Shown in pieces: positions 15,597 to 23,965 of a stretch of 64,000 bases of DNA. Under the pieces are notes generated by a model, which searched no databases, was not told the origin of the DNA, and was given only the letters and a program-made list of their open reading frames with translations. Each line of letters starts with the position of its first letter. Position 1 is the stretch's first letter. Where the stretch lies: positions 89,292 through 153,291 of the forward strand of contig NZ_JAJUWS010000010.1 in the NCBI RefSeq assembly GCF_021390475.1, in the 5' to 3' direction. A program made the position numbers and the translations under genes. Origin of the DNA: Streptomyces sp. ST2-7A (lineage in GTDB: Bacteria; Actinomycetota; Actinomycetes; Streptomycetales; Streptomycetaceae).

Positions 15597-16055
15597 ATGA
15601 CCGTCACCGAGGACATCCGGAAGAACCTGAACGAGGCCACCCCGCTGTACGTGGTCGCGGGGGCCGCCGACCTGGCGGCCGAGAAGCTGCGGGAGCTGCC
15701 CTCCTCGCTGGAGCGGCTGCGCGAGGAGACCCCCGAGCGCCTGCGCGAGGTCCGCGAGAACGAGCTGCCGAAGCTGCGTGACCGCGCCCGCGAGCTGGCC
15801 GAGCAGGGGCGCGAGACGGCCCGCGAGTACGCCGGGAAGGCCCGCGAGACCTACGAGGAGCTGGCCGTGCGCGGCCGGGGCGCCGTGGACCAGTGGCGTA
15901 CGCAGCGCGAGGAGGCCGCCGAGGACAAGGGCGACGGGGCCGACGGGGCCGACGCCCCCGAGGTCACCGTGGAGCGGGTGACCGACCCCACCCCCGGGAC
16001 CACCGGGACCGCGACCGGGGACGGCGCGACCGACACCGGCACCGAGGCGCGCTGA
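15597..16055 (+). CDS. Coiled-coil protein resembling heparin-binding hemagglutinin
   Basis: A 152-residue protein. After a short start (VTEDIRKNLNEATPLYVVAG), residues 20-105 form a continuous heptad-rich helix with many Arg/Glu pairs (LEEL-type register, e.g. LRDRARELAEQGRETAREYA). The layout is that of HBHA/late-embryogenesis-like proteins. The Lys/Pro/Ala tail that binds heparin in mycobacteria is absent; instead residues 108-152 are acidic and Thr/Gly-rich. No signal peptide. GGAGGA precedes the ATG. It forms a conserved pair with the XRE regulator. Function unknown. Confidence 0.75.
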   Translation: MTVTEDIRKNLNEATPLYVVAGAADLAAEKLRELPSSLERLREETPERLREVRENELPKLRDRARELAEQGRETAREYAGKARETYEELAVRGRGAVDQWRTQREEAAEDKGDGADGADAPEVTVERVTDPTPGTTGTATGDGATDTGTEAR

Positions 16056-16100
16056 GTTCGGCGCCGGGCGTCCCCGCGGCACCACACGCCGCACACCCGC

Positions 16101-16160
16101 GTCCCGTGCCGCTGTGCCGCGTCCCGTTCCGGCGGGGCGCGGCACAGCGGCACACGGGAC
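16101..16160 (+). terminator. Terminator after the HBHA-like gene
   Basis: Arms 16101-16121 and 16138-16160 pair over 21 bp with one 2-nt bulge; the loop is 16 nt. It starts 46 bp after the stop. Confidence 0.7.
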
Positions 16161-16324
16161 ACGGGACACGACACGCGGCACCGCACGACGACACGACCCA
16201 CCGCCGTTCCGGGGCGAAGCACCCCGGAACGTTGGGTGACCGGTCCCCACCGGGTAGCGTTGAGGGGACCGACCGGCGGCCCGACCGGTGACCGCCCGGC
16301 GATTCGACAGGATGGTGAACGGCG

Positions 16325-16669
16325 ATGCTGTTGCAGGGCTTCTCCTCGTTGATGAGCCTCGTGTACCTGGGGTTGTTGGTGCTGAGCATCTTCGCCCTGG
16401 TGCACGCCGTCATGCAGCGCGAGGACGCCTTCCGCGCCGCCGACAAGAAGACCAAGCCCTTCTGGCTGGTCATCCTGGGCGTGTCGGTGGCGGTGCAACT
16501 GTTCGTCCCGGGATTCCTGCTGCTGACGCTCGCCGGCACGATCGCGGCGATCGTCTACATCGTGGATGTTCGCCCGGCCATCGCCGCGGTCGGCGGTGCC
16601 GGCGGCGGCGGTCGGGGCGGCTGGAGCAGCAGCGACGGTCCCTACGGCCCGTACAACGGCGGTCGGTGA
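16325..16669 (+). CDS. DUF2516 membrane protein
   Basis: A 114-residue protein of the actinobacterial DUF2516 family. Two membrane helices are visible: residues ~7-30 (LMSLVYLGLLVLSIFALVHA) and ~46-78 (FWLVILGVSVAVQLFVPGFL then LAGTIAAIVYIVDVRP). The conserved turn DAFRAADKKTKPFW lies between them, and a Gly/Ser/Tyr-rich tail follows. Function unknown. It is monocistronic, with hairpins on both sides. Confidence 0.85.
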   Translation: MLLQGFSSLMSLVYLGLLVLSIFALVHAVMQREDAFRAADKKTKPFWLVILGVSVAVQLFVPGFLLLTLAGTIAAIVYIVDVRPAIAAVGGAGGGGRGGWSSSDGPYGPYNGGR

Positions 16670-16789
16670 GACCACTTCCGTCGGGATCGCCGCCGTGGGA
16701 ATCGCCGCCGGGGAGGTCGCTTCCGGGGGCCCGCACGGCGGGTGGGCGGACGGACGGACCGAAAGCACGTCGGGCGCGTGACATCGAGT

Positions 16790-16819
16790 GAGGGGCGGGG
16801 ACGACAGTCCCCGCCCCTC
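16790..16819 (+). terminator. Terminator after the DUF2516 gene
   Basis: A perfect 13-bp stem (16790-16802 with 16807-16819) and a GACA tetraloop. Confidence 0.75.
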
Positions 16820-16827
16820 GGCGTGTC

Positions 16828-16862
16828 GTCCTAAAACGATCAAGAGATGATCGCTCCAGGAC
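16828..16862. promoter_or_regulatory. Nested dyad upstream of the DUF47-pit operon
   Basis: An inner perfect dyad CGATCA-AGAGA-TGATCG (16837-16853) lies inside an outer pair GTCCT (16828) / AGGAC (16858). It ends 115 bp before the GTG of the DUF47 gene. It is too AT-rich for a usual terminator and may be an operator. Confidence 0.4.
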
Positions 16863-16977
16863 GTTCAAGGTGCTCCGGATGCGGGAAATCTCACCCCTGG
16901 AAGTGGTGAGCATTGGACTAAATATGCCCTTAGCATCTTCGGGTTACCACCGCCCGATGAATCGCAGAGGACGTCCA

Positions 16978-17601
16978 GTGCGCTTTCGTATGACGCCCCG
17001 GGAAACGGGCTTCCACGACCTCTTCGCCGCGGCGGCGGACAACATCCTCACCGGATCCAAACTCCTGCTGGAGCTCCTCGGCTCCGACGCCGAGGGACGC
17101 GCGGAGATCGCCGAGCGCATGCGGGCGGCCGAACACGCGGGTGACGACACCACCCACGCCGTCTACCACCAGCTGAACTCCTCCTTCATCACCCCCTTCG
17201 ACCGCGAGGACATCTACCGCCTCGCGGCCCGCCTCGACGACATCATGGACTTCATGGAGGAGGCCGTCGACCTCGTCGTCCTCTACCGCATCGACGAGCT
17301 GCCGCCGGGCGTGGACCAGCAGATCCAGGTGCTCAACCGGGCCGCCGAGCTGACCGCCGAGGCCATGCCGCACCTGCGCACCATGGAGAACCTCACCGAG
17401 TACTGGATCGAGGTCAACCGCCTGGAGAACCAGGCCGACCGCGTGCACCGCCGGCTGCTGGCCCACCTGTTCACCAATGGCGCCTACGACGCCGTGGAGA
17501 TCATGAAGCTCAAGCAGATCGTGGACGTGCTCGAGGAGGCCGCCGACGCCTTCGAGCACGTGGCCAACACGGTCGAGTCCATCGTGGTCAAGGAGTCCTG
17601 A
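16978..17601 (+). CDS. DUF47 (PhoU-like) Pit accessory protein
   Basis: A 207-residue all-helical protein of the DUF47/PhoU_div family, e.g. RMRAAEHAGDDTTHAVYHQL and FDREDIYRLAARLDDIMDFM; the D-x-x-x-E/D metal-cluster residues typical of PhoU folds are in these segments. DUF47 genes almost always precede a pit permease gene and modulate phosphate uptake; here pit starts 5 bp after the stop. The GTG at 16978 is chosen because AGAGGAC precedes it. It is not the PhoU of the Pst system. Confidence 0.9.
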   Translation: MRFRMTPRETGFHDLFAAAADNILTGSKLLLELLGSDAEGRAEIAERMRAAEHAGDDTTHAVYHQLNSSFITPFDREDIYRLAARLDDIMDFMEEAVDLVVLYRIDELPPGVDQQIQVLNRAAELTAEAMPHLRTMENLTEYWIEVNRLENQADRVHRRLLAHLFTNGAYDAVEIMKLKQIVDVLEEAADAFEHVANTVESIVVKES

Positions 17602-17606
17602 GGACG

Positions 17607-18629
17607 GTGACCGGAACCACCCTGGCGGCGTTGATCGCGACCGCCCTACTCCTCTCCTGCCTGCACGGTTTCCGGGACGCCCCGCACCTGCTCGCCGCCT
17701 CCGTCTCCACCCGCGCGCTCACCCCCCGGGTGGCGCTGGTGCTGGTCTGCGTCATGGGAGCGGCGGGCGCCCTGCTGGGCACGGCGGTGGCCACCACCAT
17801 CGCGTACCGCCTGGTGGACCTCACGCCGGGCGCCGCCGGTCTGACCGCCGTGCTGGCCGGAACGGTCGCGGCGCTGCTGTGGTCCGCCCTCTCCCGCCGG
17901 CTGCGGCTGCCGGGCTCCACTTCGCAGGCACTGCTCGGCGGGGTCCTGGGCGCGGTGCTGATGGGTTCCGCGCTCGCCGACACCGGCACGGTGCGCTGGG
18001 GCGAGGTGCTGGGCCGCGTGGTGCTGCCCATGCTGCTGGCACCCGTGGCCGCCCTGGTCGGGGCGTGGGTGCTGATGATCGCCATCCTGTGGATCTTCCG
18101 CGACGGCCGCCCCCGCCGGGTGCAGCACGGGTTCCGGATCGCCCAGTCGGTCTCCGCCGCCGGGGCGGCGATGGGCTTCGGCCTGCAGAACGCGCAGAAG
18201 ACGATGGGAGTGGTGCTGCTGGGCCTGGTGGCCGCCGGCTCCCCGGGGCCGGGGGGTGACGTGCCCTGGTGGGTGCGGCTGACCTGCGCGACGGCCCTGG
18301 TGGTCGGCACCGCGCTGGGCGGCCTGCGGCTGATGAGTCGGACCCGTCGCCGCATCCTGGAGGCCGACCCACCGCGTGCCTTCGCCGCCGAGGCGAGCGC
18401 GTCGGTGACGCTGCTGTTCGCCTCGCTGATCCCCGGCGTGCCGCTGTCCCCGACGCAGGTCACCGCCCCGGCGGTGCTCGGCGCGGGATCGACCCGGCGC
18501 CGGCGGTGGGCTCGGGCGGTGCGGTCCGGGGCCTCGGGTACACGGATCGCCGGCCACCTGCTGACCCCGTTGGCCGCCGCCGGCACCGGCGCGGTGCTCT
18601 GCCTGCTCCTGCTGCCCCTGACCGGCTGA
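17607..18629 (+). CDS. PiT-family phosphate permease, divergent signature
   Basis: A 340-residue membrane protein with about nine or ten hydrophobic segments and the duplicated PHO4 signature. The usual substrate motifs are altered: repeat 1 has H20-GFRDAPH in place of NGxxDxAN, GSTSQAL (Q107) in place of SSSHAL, and repeat 2 has GLQNAQKTMG (N195) in place of GxNDAQKTMG and GVPLSPTQ (Q284) in place of VSTTHT. VSTRALTP and QKTMG are intact. It is co-transcribed with the DUF47 gene. PiT carries metal-phosphate with a cation gradient; the changed polar residues may alter affinity or substrate. Confidence 0.82.
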   Translation: MTGTTLAALIATALLLSCLHGFRDAPHLLAASVSTRALTPRVALVLVCVMGAAGALLGTAVATTIAYRLVDLTPGAAGLTAVLAGTVAALLWSALSRRLRLPGSTSQALLGGVLGAVLMGSALADTGTVRWGEVLGRVVLPMLLAPVAALVGAWVLMIAILWIFRDGRPRRVQHGFRIAQSVSAAGAAMGFGLQNAQKTMGVVLLGLVAAGSPGPGGDVPWWVRLTCATALVVGTALGGLRLMSRTRRRILEADPPRAFAAEASASVTLLFASLIPGVPLSPTQVTAPAVLGAGSTRRRRWARAVRSGASGTRIAGHLLTPLAAAGTGAVLCLLLLPLTG

Positions 18630-18941
18630 CCGACCCGGGGTCGGACGGCCGGGGTCGGCGCCCCGGCCGGTTCGGGCCTCGCCGCATCCGGCGCACGTTC
18701 TCGCCCGGGCCCGGAAGCCCGGGGACGGGGCCGACCGGGGCCGACCGACGATCGGCACCCGGCCCACAGGGGACCGGCCCCCGCTGTCGCCGGCCCCGTC
18801 CCCGCCCCGGATGGGAGACGTCCCGACGCCGGGATCCACCCCCGACCGGCGACCGGCCGCCGCGCGACCGTCCCCGCGGTCACCCCGGCGGCCCACCGGC
18901 CCGGTCGGTCGGGCTTCCGGGCTTCCGGGCTTCCGGACGGA
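18630..18941. other. GC-rich spacer before the terminator
   Basis: About 310 bp with no credible gene. A short direct repeat, CTTCCGGG three times, lies at ~18914-18936 just before the hairpin. Confidence 0.6.
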
Positions 18942-18998
18942 AGAACGACGCCGGCGCCCGGTTTCCCGTGCGGGGAAACCGGGCGCCGGCGTCGTTCT
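18942..18998. terminator. Bidirectional terminator with 26-bp perfect stem
   Basis: Arms 18942-18967 and 18973-18998 are perfectly complementary with a GTGCG loop. It separates the convergent DUF47-pit and pstSCAB operons and ends 68 bp from the pstB stop. Confidence 0.9.
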
Positions 18999-19066
18999 CG
19001 CGACCGTCTCCCGGTCGGGTCGGCCGCCGTGCCGCCGACCGGAGCGGTCCGCCGCTCGGGCCGGGA

Positions 19067-19843
19067 TCAGCCGAAGCGGCCCGAGATGTAGTCCTCGGTG
19101 GCCTGCTCGGAGGGGTTGGAGAAGATCCGGTCGGTGTCGTCGATCTCGATGAGCTTGCCGGGCCGACCCACCGCCTCCAGGTTGAAGAAGGCGGTCCGCT
19201 CGGAGACCCGGGCGGCCTGCTGCATGTTGTGGGTGACGATGACGATGGTGAACCGCGACTTCAGCTGGGAGATCAGGTCCTCGATGGCGAGGGTGGAGAT
19301 CGGGTCCAGCGCCGAACACGGCTCGTCCATCAGGAGCACCTCCGGCTCCACGGCCGTGGCGCGGGCGATGCACAGCCGCTGCTGCTGACCGCCGGAGAGC
19401 CCGGCGCCCGGCTTGTGCAGCCGGTCCTTGACCTCGTTCCACAGGTTGGCGCCGCGCAGGTTGCGCTCCACCATGTCGTCCAGCTCGGACTTCTTGTAGC
19501 TGCCGTTCAGGCGCGGCCCGGCGATGACGTTCTCGTAGATGGACATGGTCGGGAACGGGTTGGGCCGCTGGAAGACCATGCCGACGGTGCGCCGCACCTG
19601 CACCGGATCCACGCCCGGCCCGTACAGGTCCTCGTTGTCCAGCATGACGCGGCCCTCGACCCGGCCGCCGGGGGTCACCTCGTGCATCCGGTTGAGGGTC
19701 CGCAGGAAGGTGGACTTGCCGCAGCCGGAGGGACCGATGAAGGCGGTCACCGACTTGGGCTCGACGTGCATGTCGATGTCGTCGATGGCCTTGTGGGTGC
19801 CGTAGTAGGCGGTCAGTCCGGTGATGTCGATGCGCTTGGCCAT
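19067..19843 (-). CDS. pstB: Phosphate ABC transporter ATPase PstB
   Basis: A 258-residue ATPase: Walker [10 protein letters not shown] (~residue 38), Q-loop VFQRPNPFP typical of PstB, signature LSGGQQQR, Walker B VLLMDEP followed by CSALDP and the H-loop VTHNMQQA. It energises high-affinity phosphate import with PstC/PstA. Length is normal. The ATG at 19843 is chosen; upstream frame sequence is non-conserved. It lies 32 bp after pstA and is the last gene of the operon before the strong terminator. Confidence 0.96.
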   Translation of the reverse strand: MAKRIDITGLTAYYGTHKAIDDIDMHVEPKSVTAFIGPSGCGKSTFLRTLNRMHEVTPGGRVEGRVMLDNEDLYGPGVDPVQVRRTVGMVFQRPNPFPTMSIYENVIAGPRLNGSYKKSELDDMVERNLRGANLWNEVKDRLHKPGAGLSGGQQQRLCIARATAVEPEVLLMDEPCSALDPISTLAIEDLISQLKSRFTIVIVTHNMQQAARVSERTAFFNLEAVGRPGKLIEIDDTDRIFSNPSEQATEDYISGRFG

Positions 19844-19875
19844 GGGATGTGTTCTCTCGCTTCTCTCGATGGCCC

Positions 19876-21030
19876 TCAGCGGCCGGACTTCGGTGCCTTC
19901 CAGCGGGCGATACCGCGGGCGACCAGGTTCAGGATCATGATGAGGACGATCAGCACCAGGGCGGCGGCCCAGGCCCGGTCGTAGGCGGCCTGCGTGCCCA
20001 GGGCCCACTGTTCGTATACGAACAGCGGCAGCGAGGACTGCGCGCCCTCGAAGGGGTTGGCGTTGATCATGTTGCTGCCGAAGACCAGCAGGATGATCGG
20101 GGCGGTCTCACCGGCGATGCGGGCGAGCGCCAGCATGACGCCGGTGGTGATGCCGCCGATCGCGGTGGGCAGCACGACCTTGAGGATGACCCGCCACTTC
20201 GGCACGCCCAGCGCCAGCGCCGCCTCGCGCAGTTCGTTGGGGACGAGCTTGAGCATCTCCTCGGTGGAACGGACCACGATCGGCACCATCAGGATCGCGA
20301 GCGCCAGGGCACCGGCGAAGCCCGAGTAGCCGAAGCCGAGCATCATGATCCACATGCTGAGGACGAAGAGGCCGGCGACGATCGACGGGATGCCCGTCAT
20401 CACGTCCACGAAGAAGGTGATGGTCTTCGCCAGTCGGCCGCGCCCGTACTCCACCAGGTAGACGGCGGTCAGCAGGCCGATCGGGATGGCGATGACGGAG
20501 GCGAGCAGCACCTGCTGGAGGGTGCCGAGGATGGCGTGGTAGATGCCGCCGCCCTCCTGCCAGCTGAGCACGCCGTTCATCGAGTGGGTGAGGAAGTACC
20601 AGCTCACACCGGGGATGCCGCGCGCCACGGTCTCCCAGATCAGCGAGGCCAGCGGCAGCACCGCGACGACGAAGCTGCTCCACACCAGGATGGCCGCCAG
20701 GCGGTCCACCGCCTGGCGGCGGCCCTCGACGGCGGTGGTCAGCGCGAAGGTCGCGGCGACGAAGACGAGTGCAGCGATCAGGCCCCACTGCACCCGGCTC
20801 TCCAGACCCCCGAGCAGGCCGACCAGGACACCGATCGCGATGGAGCCCAGGGCGGCGCCGGCCGGCGCCCAACCGGGCAACCGGGGCCGGCGCAGGGTGG
20901 TCGGACCGCCGGCGACCGGGCCGGTGTCGGCCGGGTCGCCGCCGGCGGGGGTGGTGTCGGTGGTGTCGGTGGTCGCGGTGGGGTCGGGGGCCCGGCCCCG
21001 GTCCCGCTTGTCCTTCACGATCTCGCTCAT
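19876..21030 (-). CDS. pstA: Phosphate ABC transporter permease PstA
   Basis: A 384-residue inner-membrane permease. An N-terminal disordered Asp/Thr/Pro-rich stretch (1-55) precedes two extra helices, then the MetI-like domain: [18 protein letters not shown], the EAA loop [18 protein letters not shown] and a conserved ARIAGETAP segment. It is longer than E. coli PstA because of the N-terminal extension common in actinobacteria. It is third in the pst operon. Confidence 0.95.
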   Translation of the reverse strand: MSEIVKDKRDRGRAPDPTATTDTTDTTPAGGDPADTGPVAGGPTTLRRPRLPGWAPAGAALGSIAIGVLVGLLGGLESRVQWGLIAALVFVAATFALTTAVEGRRQAVDRLAAILVWSSFVVAVLPLASLIWETVARGIPGVSWYFLTHSMNGVLSWQEGGGIYHAILGTLQQVLLASVIAIPIGLLTAVYLVEYGRGRLAKTITFFVDVMTGIPSIVAGLFVLSMWIMMLGFGYSGFAGALALAILMVPIVVRSTEEMLKLVPNELREAALALGVPKWRVILKVVLPTAIGGITTGVMLALARIAGETAPIILLVFGSNMINANPFEGAQSSLPLFVYEQWALGTQAAYDRAWAAALVLIVLIMILNLVARGIARWKAPKSGR

Positions 21031-21118
21031 GCCCGGGCCTCCTTCCGGTGGGTGCTGTCGAGGGGGGTGTCCCGGGTGGTCACCCGGGTGGTGCCGGCGG
21101 CCGGCCGTCGCGCGCCCA

Positions 21119-22102
21119 TCACACGAAGTCCTTCCGACGGGCGATGATCAGCCGGGCGGCGCCGTTGACCAGCAGGGTGAGCAGGAAGAGCACCAGGCCG
21201 GAGGCGATCAGCGCGTCGCGGCCCATCGCGCCGGCCTCCTTGAACTGGCTGGCGATGTTCTGCGCGAAGGTGCCGCCGCCGGACTCCAGCAGGCTGATGT
21301 TGATCAGGAAGGCCGGCGAGAGCACGGTGGCGACCGCCATCGTCTCGCCCAGCGCGCGCCCGAGGCCGAGCATCGAGGCGCTGATGATGCCGGAGCGGCC
21401 GAAGGGCAGGACGGTCATCCGGACCACTTCCCAGCGGGTGGCGCCCAGCGCCAGCGCGGCCTCCTCGTTGGCCTTCGGGGTCTGCTTGAAGATCTCCCGG
21501 GTGACGCTGGTGATGATCGGCAGGATCATGATCGCCAGCAGGATTCCGACCGTCATCAGCGAGCGGGCGGGCGACCCGTCGTAGGAGAAGACGCCGGTCC
21601 AGCCGAGGAAGTCGTCCAGCCAGTCGTACAATCCGGTGATGTGCGGGACCAGGAACAGCGCGCCCCACAGGCCGTAGATGATGCTGGGCACGGCCGCGAG
21701 CAGGTCCACCACGTACCCGACCGTGCCGGCGATGCGGCGCGGCGCGTAGTGCGAGATGAACAGCGCGATGCCGACCGCCACCGGTACGGCCAACAGCATC
21801 GCGATGACGGAGCTGACGACGGTGCCGAAGAGCAGGACCGCGATGCCGAAGACCGGCGGCTCGGCGTTGGCGTTCCACTCGAAGGTGGTCAGGAAGTCGC
21901 CCTCGTTCGCCCGGATGGCCACGACGGCTCGGATGGTCAGGAAGACGGCGATCGCCGCCATGATCACCAGAAGGGTGATCCCGGCCCCCTTGGACAGACC
22001 GCTGAAGATGCGGTCGCCCGGCCGGACGGCGCTGTGCCGCGCCGGCTCGGACCCCGGTCCCCCGGCGGGCGCCGGAGCGGGGTCGGTGGTGGTCGCGGAC
22101 AT
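21119..22102 (-). CDS. pstC: Phosphate ABC transporter permease PstC
   Basis: A 327-residue MetI-type permease. A helix at ~40-60 is followed by the periplasmic loop and five more helices; the EAA-type loop NEEAALALGATRWEVVRM and the ALGETMAVATV segment identify PstC. The ATG at 22102 is supported by the Ser/Thr/Pro-rich cytosolic N-terminus typical of Streptomyces PstC. It lies between pstS (119 bp) and pstA (88 bp). Confidence 0.95.
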   Translation of the reverse strand: MSATTTDPAPAPAGGPGSEPARHSAVRPGDRIFSGLSKGAGITLLVIMAAIAVFLTIRAVVAIRANEGDFLTTFEWNANAEPPVFGIAVLLFGTVVSSVIAMLLAVPVAVGIALFISHYAPRRIAGTVGYVVDLLAAVPSIIYGLWGALFLVPHITGLYDWLDDFLGWTGVFSYDGSPARSLMTVGILLAIMILPIITSVTREIFKQTPKANEEAALALGATRWEVVRMTVLPFGRSGIISASMLGLGRALGETMAVATVLSPAFLINISLLESGGGTFAQNIASQFKEAGAMGRDALIASGLVLFLLTLLVNGAARLIIARRKDFV

Positions 22103-22221
22103 CCGTGGGTCCTTCGGTCTCGGGCGGTGCCGGGCCGGGTCCCGGCCCGGTGGGGCCATCGTCCGGCACGCGGCGGGGCGTGCGGGTCGGGTCCGGCGCG
22201 GTGCGCGCCGGTGGGCCCGGA

Positions 22222-23346
22222 TCAGGTCATGGCGTCGAGGCGCTCGCGCACCCGCGTGATGATCTCGTCGGGGATCGACGCGTAGTCGATTCGCGTGATC
22301 ATCTCCTGGCCCTCGTCGCCGGCGGTCCAGTTGAGGAAGGCGCGGGTGAGTTCCAGGCTCTCGGGGTCGTTGCCCCGGTCGCACACGATCTCGTAGCTGA
22401 TGAGGACGATCGGATAGGCGCCGGGCTCGGTCGTCGTGTAGTCGAGTTCCATCGCCAGGTCGCCGTCGGTGCCGATGATCTCGCCGGCGGCGATGCCGGT
22501 GGTGGCGTTCTCGACGGTGGACTCGACGGGGTCGCCCGCGCCGGTGTCCACGAGGACGGTGGGGATGTCGTTCTCGTGGGCGTAGGAGAGTTCGAAGTAG
22601 CTGATGGCGCCGACGTTCTGCTGCACCATGCCGACCAGGCCGGAGGAGCCGTCGGCCGACTGTCCGCCGCGGCCCTGCCACACCTTGTCCGGCTCGTGCG
22701 GCCAGGAGTCGGGGGCGGCGGCGGCCAGGTAGGAGGTGAAGTTGTCGGTGGTGCCCGAGCCGTCGGAGCGGGAGAACGGGGTGATGCGGGTGTTCGGCAG
22801 ATCCGCGTCGGGGTTGAGTTCGGCGATGACCGGGTCGTCCCAGTGGGTGACGCGCGAGTCGAAGATCAGGGCGAGGGCGTCGGCGTCCAGGACGAGGTCC
22901 TCCACGCCGGGCAGGTTGTAGCCGATGGCGACGGGGCCGGCGACCATCGGCAGGTGGATGGCGCGTCCGCCGTCCCGGCACACCGCGCGGGACTGCTCGA
23001 TCTCGGCGTCCTTCATCCGGGAGTCCGAGCCGCCGAAGGCGGTGGTGCCCTGGAGGAACTCCTGGATGCCCGCGCCGGAGCCGGTGGCCTTGTAGTTCAC
23101 CTGGCCCTCGTCGCAGTTGGCCATGTAGGCGTTGGCCCACACCTCCATGGCGTTGGCCTGGGCGGTGGAGCCGGAGGCCAGCAGGGTTCCGGCGGGGCCG
23201 CACTCGATGGTGTCCGAGGTGTAGTCGACGGCGCCGGGGAGACCGGTGTTGTCGTCGCTGCCGCAGCCGGTCAGGAGCAGGGTGCCGGCGACCGCGGCCA
23301 CTCCCGCGAGACGGGCACGGCGGCGGGTCACGCGCGGAAGCTGCAC
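22222..23346 (-). CDS. pstS: Phosphate-binding lipoprotein PstS
   Basis: A 374-residue lipoprotein: signal sequence with lipobox LLLTGC at C28, then a PstS fold with phosphate-contact segments ASGSTAQANAM, GSGAGIQEFLQGTTAFGGSD and RSDGSGTTDNFTSYL. It binds Pi outside the membrane and delivers it to PstCA. The GTG at 23346 is chosen because it gives a normal-length signal peptide; GGAAGGG lies upstream. Transcription should be driven by PhoP through the PHO boxes at 23419-23462 and 23613-23634. Confidence 0.96.
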   Translation of the reverse strand: MQLPRVTRRRARLAGVAAVAGTLLLTGCGSDDNTGLPGAVDYTSDTIECGPAGTLLASGSTAQANAMEVWANAYMANCDEGQVNYKATGSGAGIQEFLQGTTAFGGSDSRMKDAEIEQSRAVCRDGGRAIHLPMVAGPVAIGYNLPGVEDLVLDADALALIFDSRVTHWDDPVIAELNPDADLPNTRITPFSRSDGSGTTDNFTSYLAAAAPDSWPHEPDKVWQGRGGQSADGSSGLVGMVQQNVGAISYFELSYAHENDIPTVLVDTGAGDPVESTVENATTGIAAGEIIGTDGDLAMELDYTTTEPGAYPIVLISYEIVCDRGNDPESLELTRAFLNWTAGDEGQEMITRIDYASIPDEIITRVRERLDAMT

Positions 23347-23418
23347 GGTCGTTCCATTCCCTTCCTCGAACGCATGGGCGGGCAACGAACGTGCCCGCCC
23401 GCCTCCGAAGGTAGGAAG

Positions 23419-23462
23419 CGGAAGTGAATCGATCATCCGTCCCAAGTGAACAGAAGATGAAC
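23419..23462 (-). promoter_or_regulatory. PHO box upstream of pstS, four 11-bp direct-repeat units
   Basis: Read on the minus strand, four consecutive 11-mers are phased: GTTCATCTTCT, GTTCACTTGGG, ACGGATGATCG, ATTCACTTCCG. The first two and the last match the PhoP direct-repeat unit GTTCACC-N4; the third is degenerate. The block ends 73 bp before the pstS GTG. Confidence 0.85.
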
Positions 23463-23612
23463 CAGAGGGGGCGGGGAGTCGACCTTCCCACCGATCGTCG
23501 CCACGGGCGGGTCGAATGTCACGCCGGGTGACCGCCATCCGGGGGTGACGAGCCGGTCACCTCCACCCTCCGGGGCTCATTGTCCCGATTTCAACGGGAA
23601 AACCCGACCCGG

Positions 23613-23634
23613 TGAAAGCGAACGGAAAGTGAAC
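23613..23634 (-). promoter_or_regulatory. Second PHO box, distal to pstS
   Basis: Two 11-mers on the minus strand, GTTCACTTTCC and GTTCGCTTTCA, match the PhoP repeat unit. They lie 150 bp further upstream from pstS, between pstS and csoR, in the same orientation as the proximal box. Confidence 0.7.
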
Positions 23635-23812
23635 CGGGTCACACCCCCGTCCGCCGCCGGCCGGTCACGGGCCGACCGGGGCCGACCGGGGCCGGTCACG
23701 AATCGGCCGGCGGGGCCCGGCTCCCGATCGCGCCCCACCGTTCCGCGGGGTCGGGGAGTGATCACGGGGGATCGGGGCATGACCGATATCGATCCATGTC
23801 GGTTCGGCCGAC

Positions 23813-23818
23813 TACCCT
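23813..23818 (+). promoter_or_regulatory. -10 element of the csoR promoter
   Basis: TACCCT lies 9 bp before the presumed operator, so the transcription start would fall at the operator edge. The leader to the csoR ATG is about 140 nt. Confidence 0.4.
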
Positions 23819-23826
23819 GGACATCG

Positions 23827-23843
23827 ATACGGGGGCGGGGTAT
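23827..23843. promoter_or_regulatory. Candidate CsoR operator
   Basis: ATAC-(9 nt G-rich)-GTAT, i.e. ATACGGGGGCGGGGTAT, resembles copper-responsive CsoR sites (GTAT/ATAC ends with a G/C tract). It lies just downstream of the csoR -10, where a bound repressor would block transcription. Confidence 0.55.
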
Positions 23844-23965
23844 GGCCGGTCGTCCGCGTGCCGCGCGAGGCACCATCCCGACGCCTCCACGCCCATGACG
23901 CCGCCGGGATCCCCGTCCCGGCCCCGGGAACGAGACCGCGGACCCACCGCGCAAGGAGGAACACG

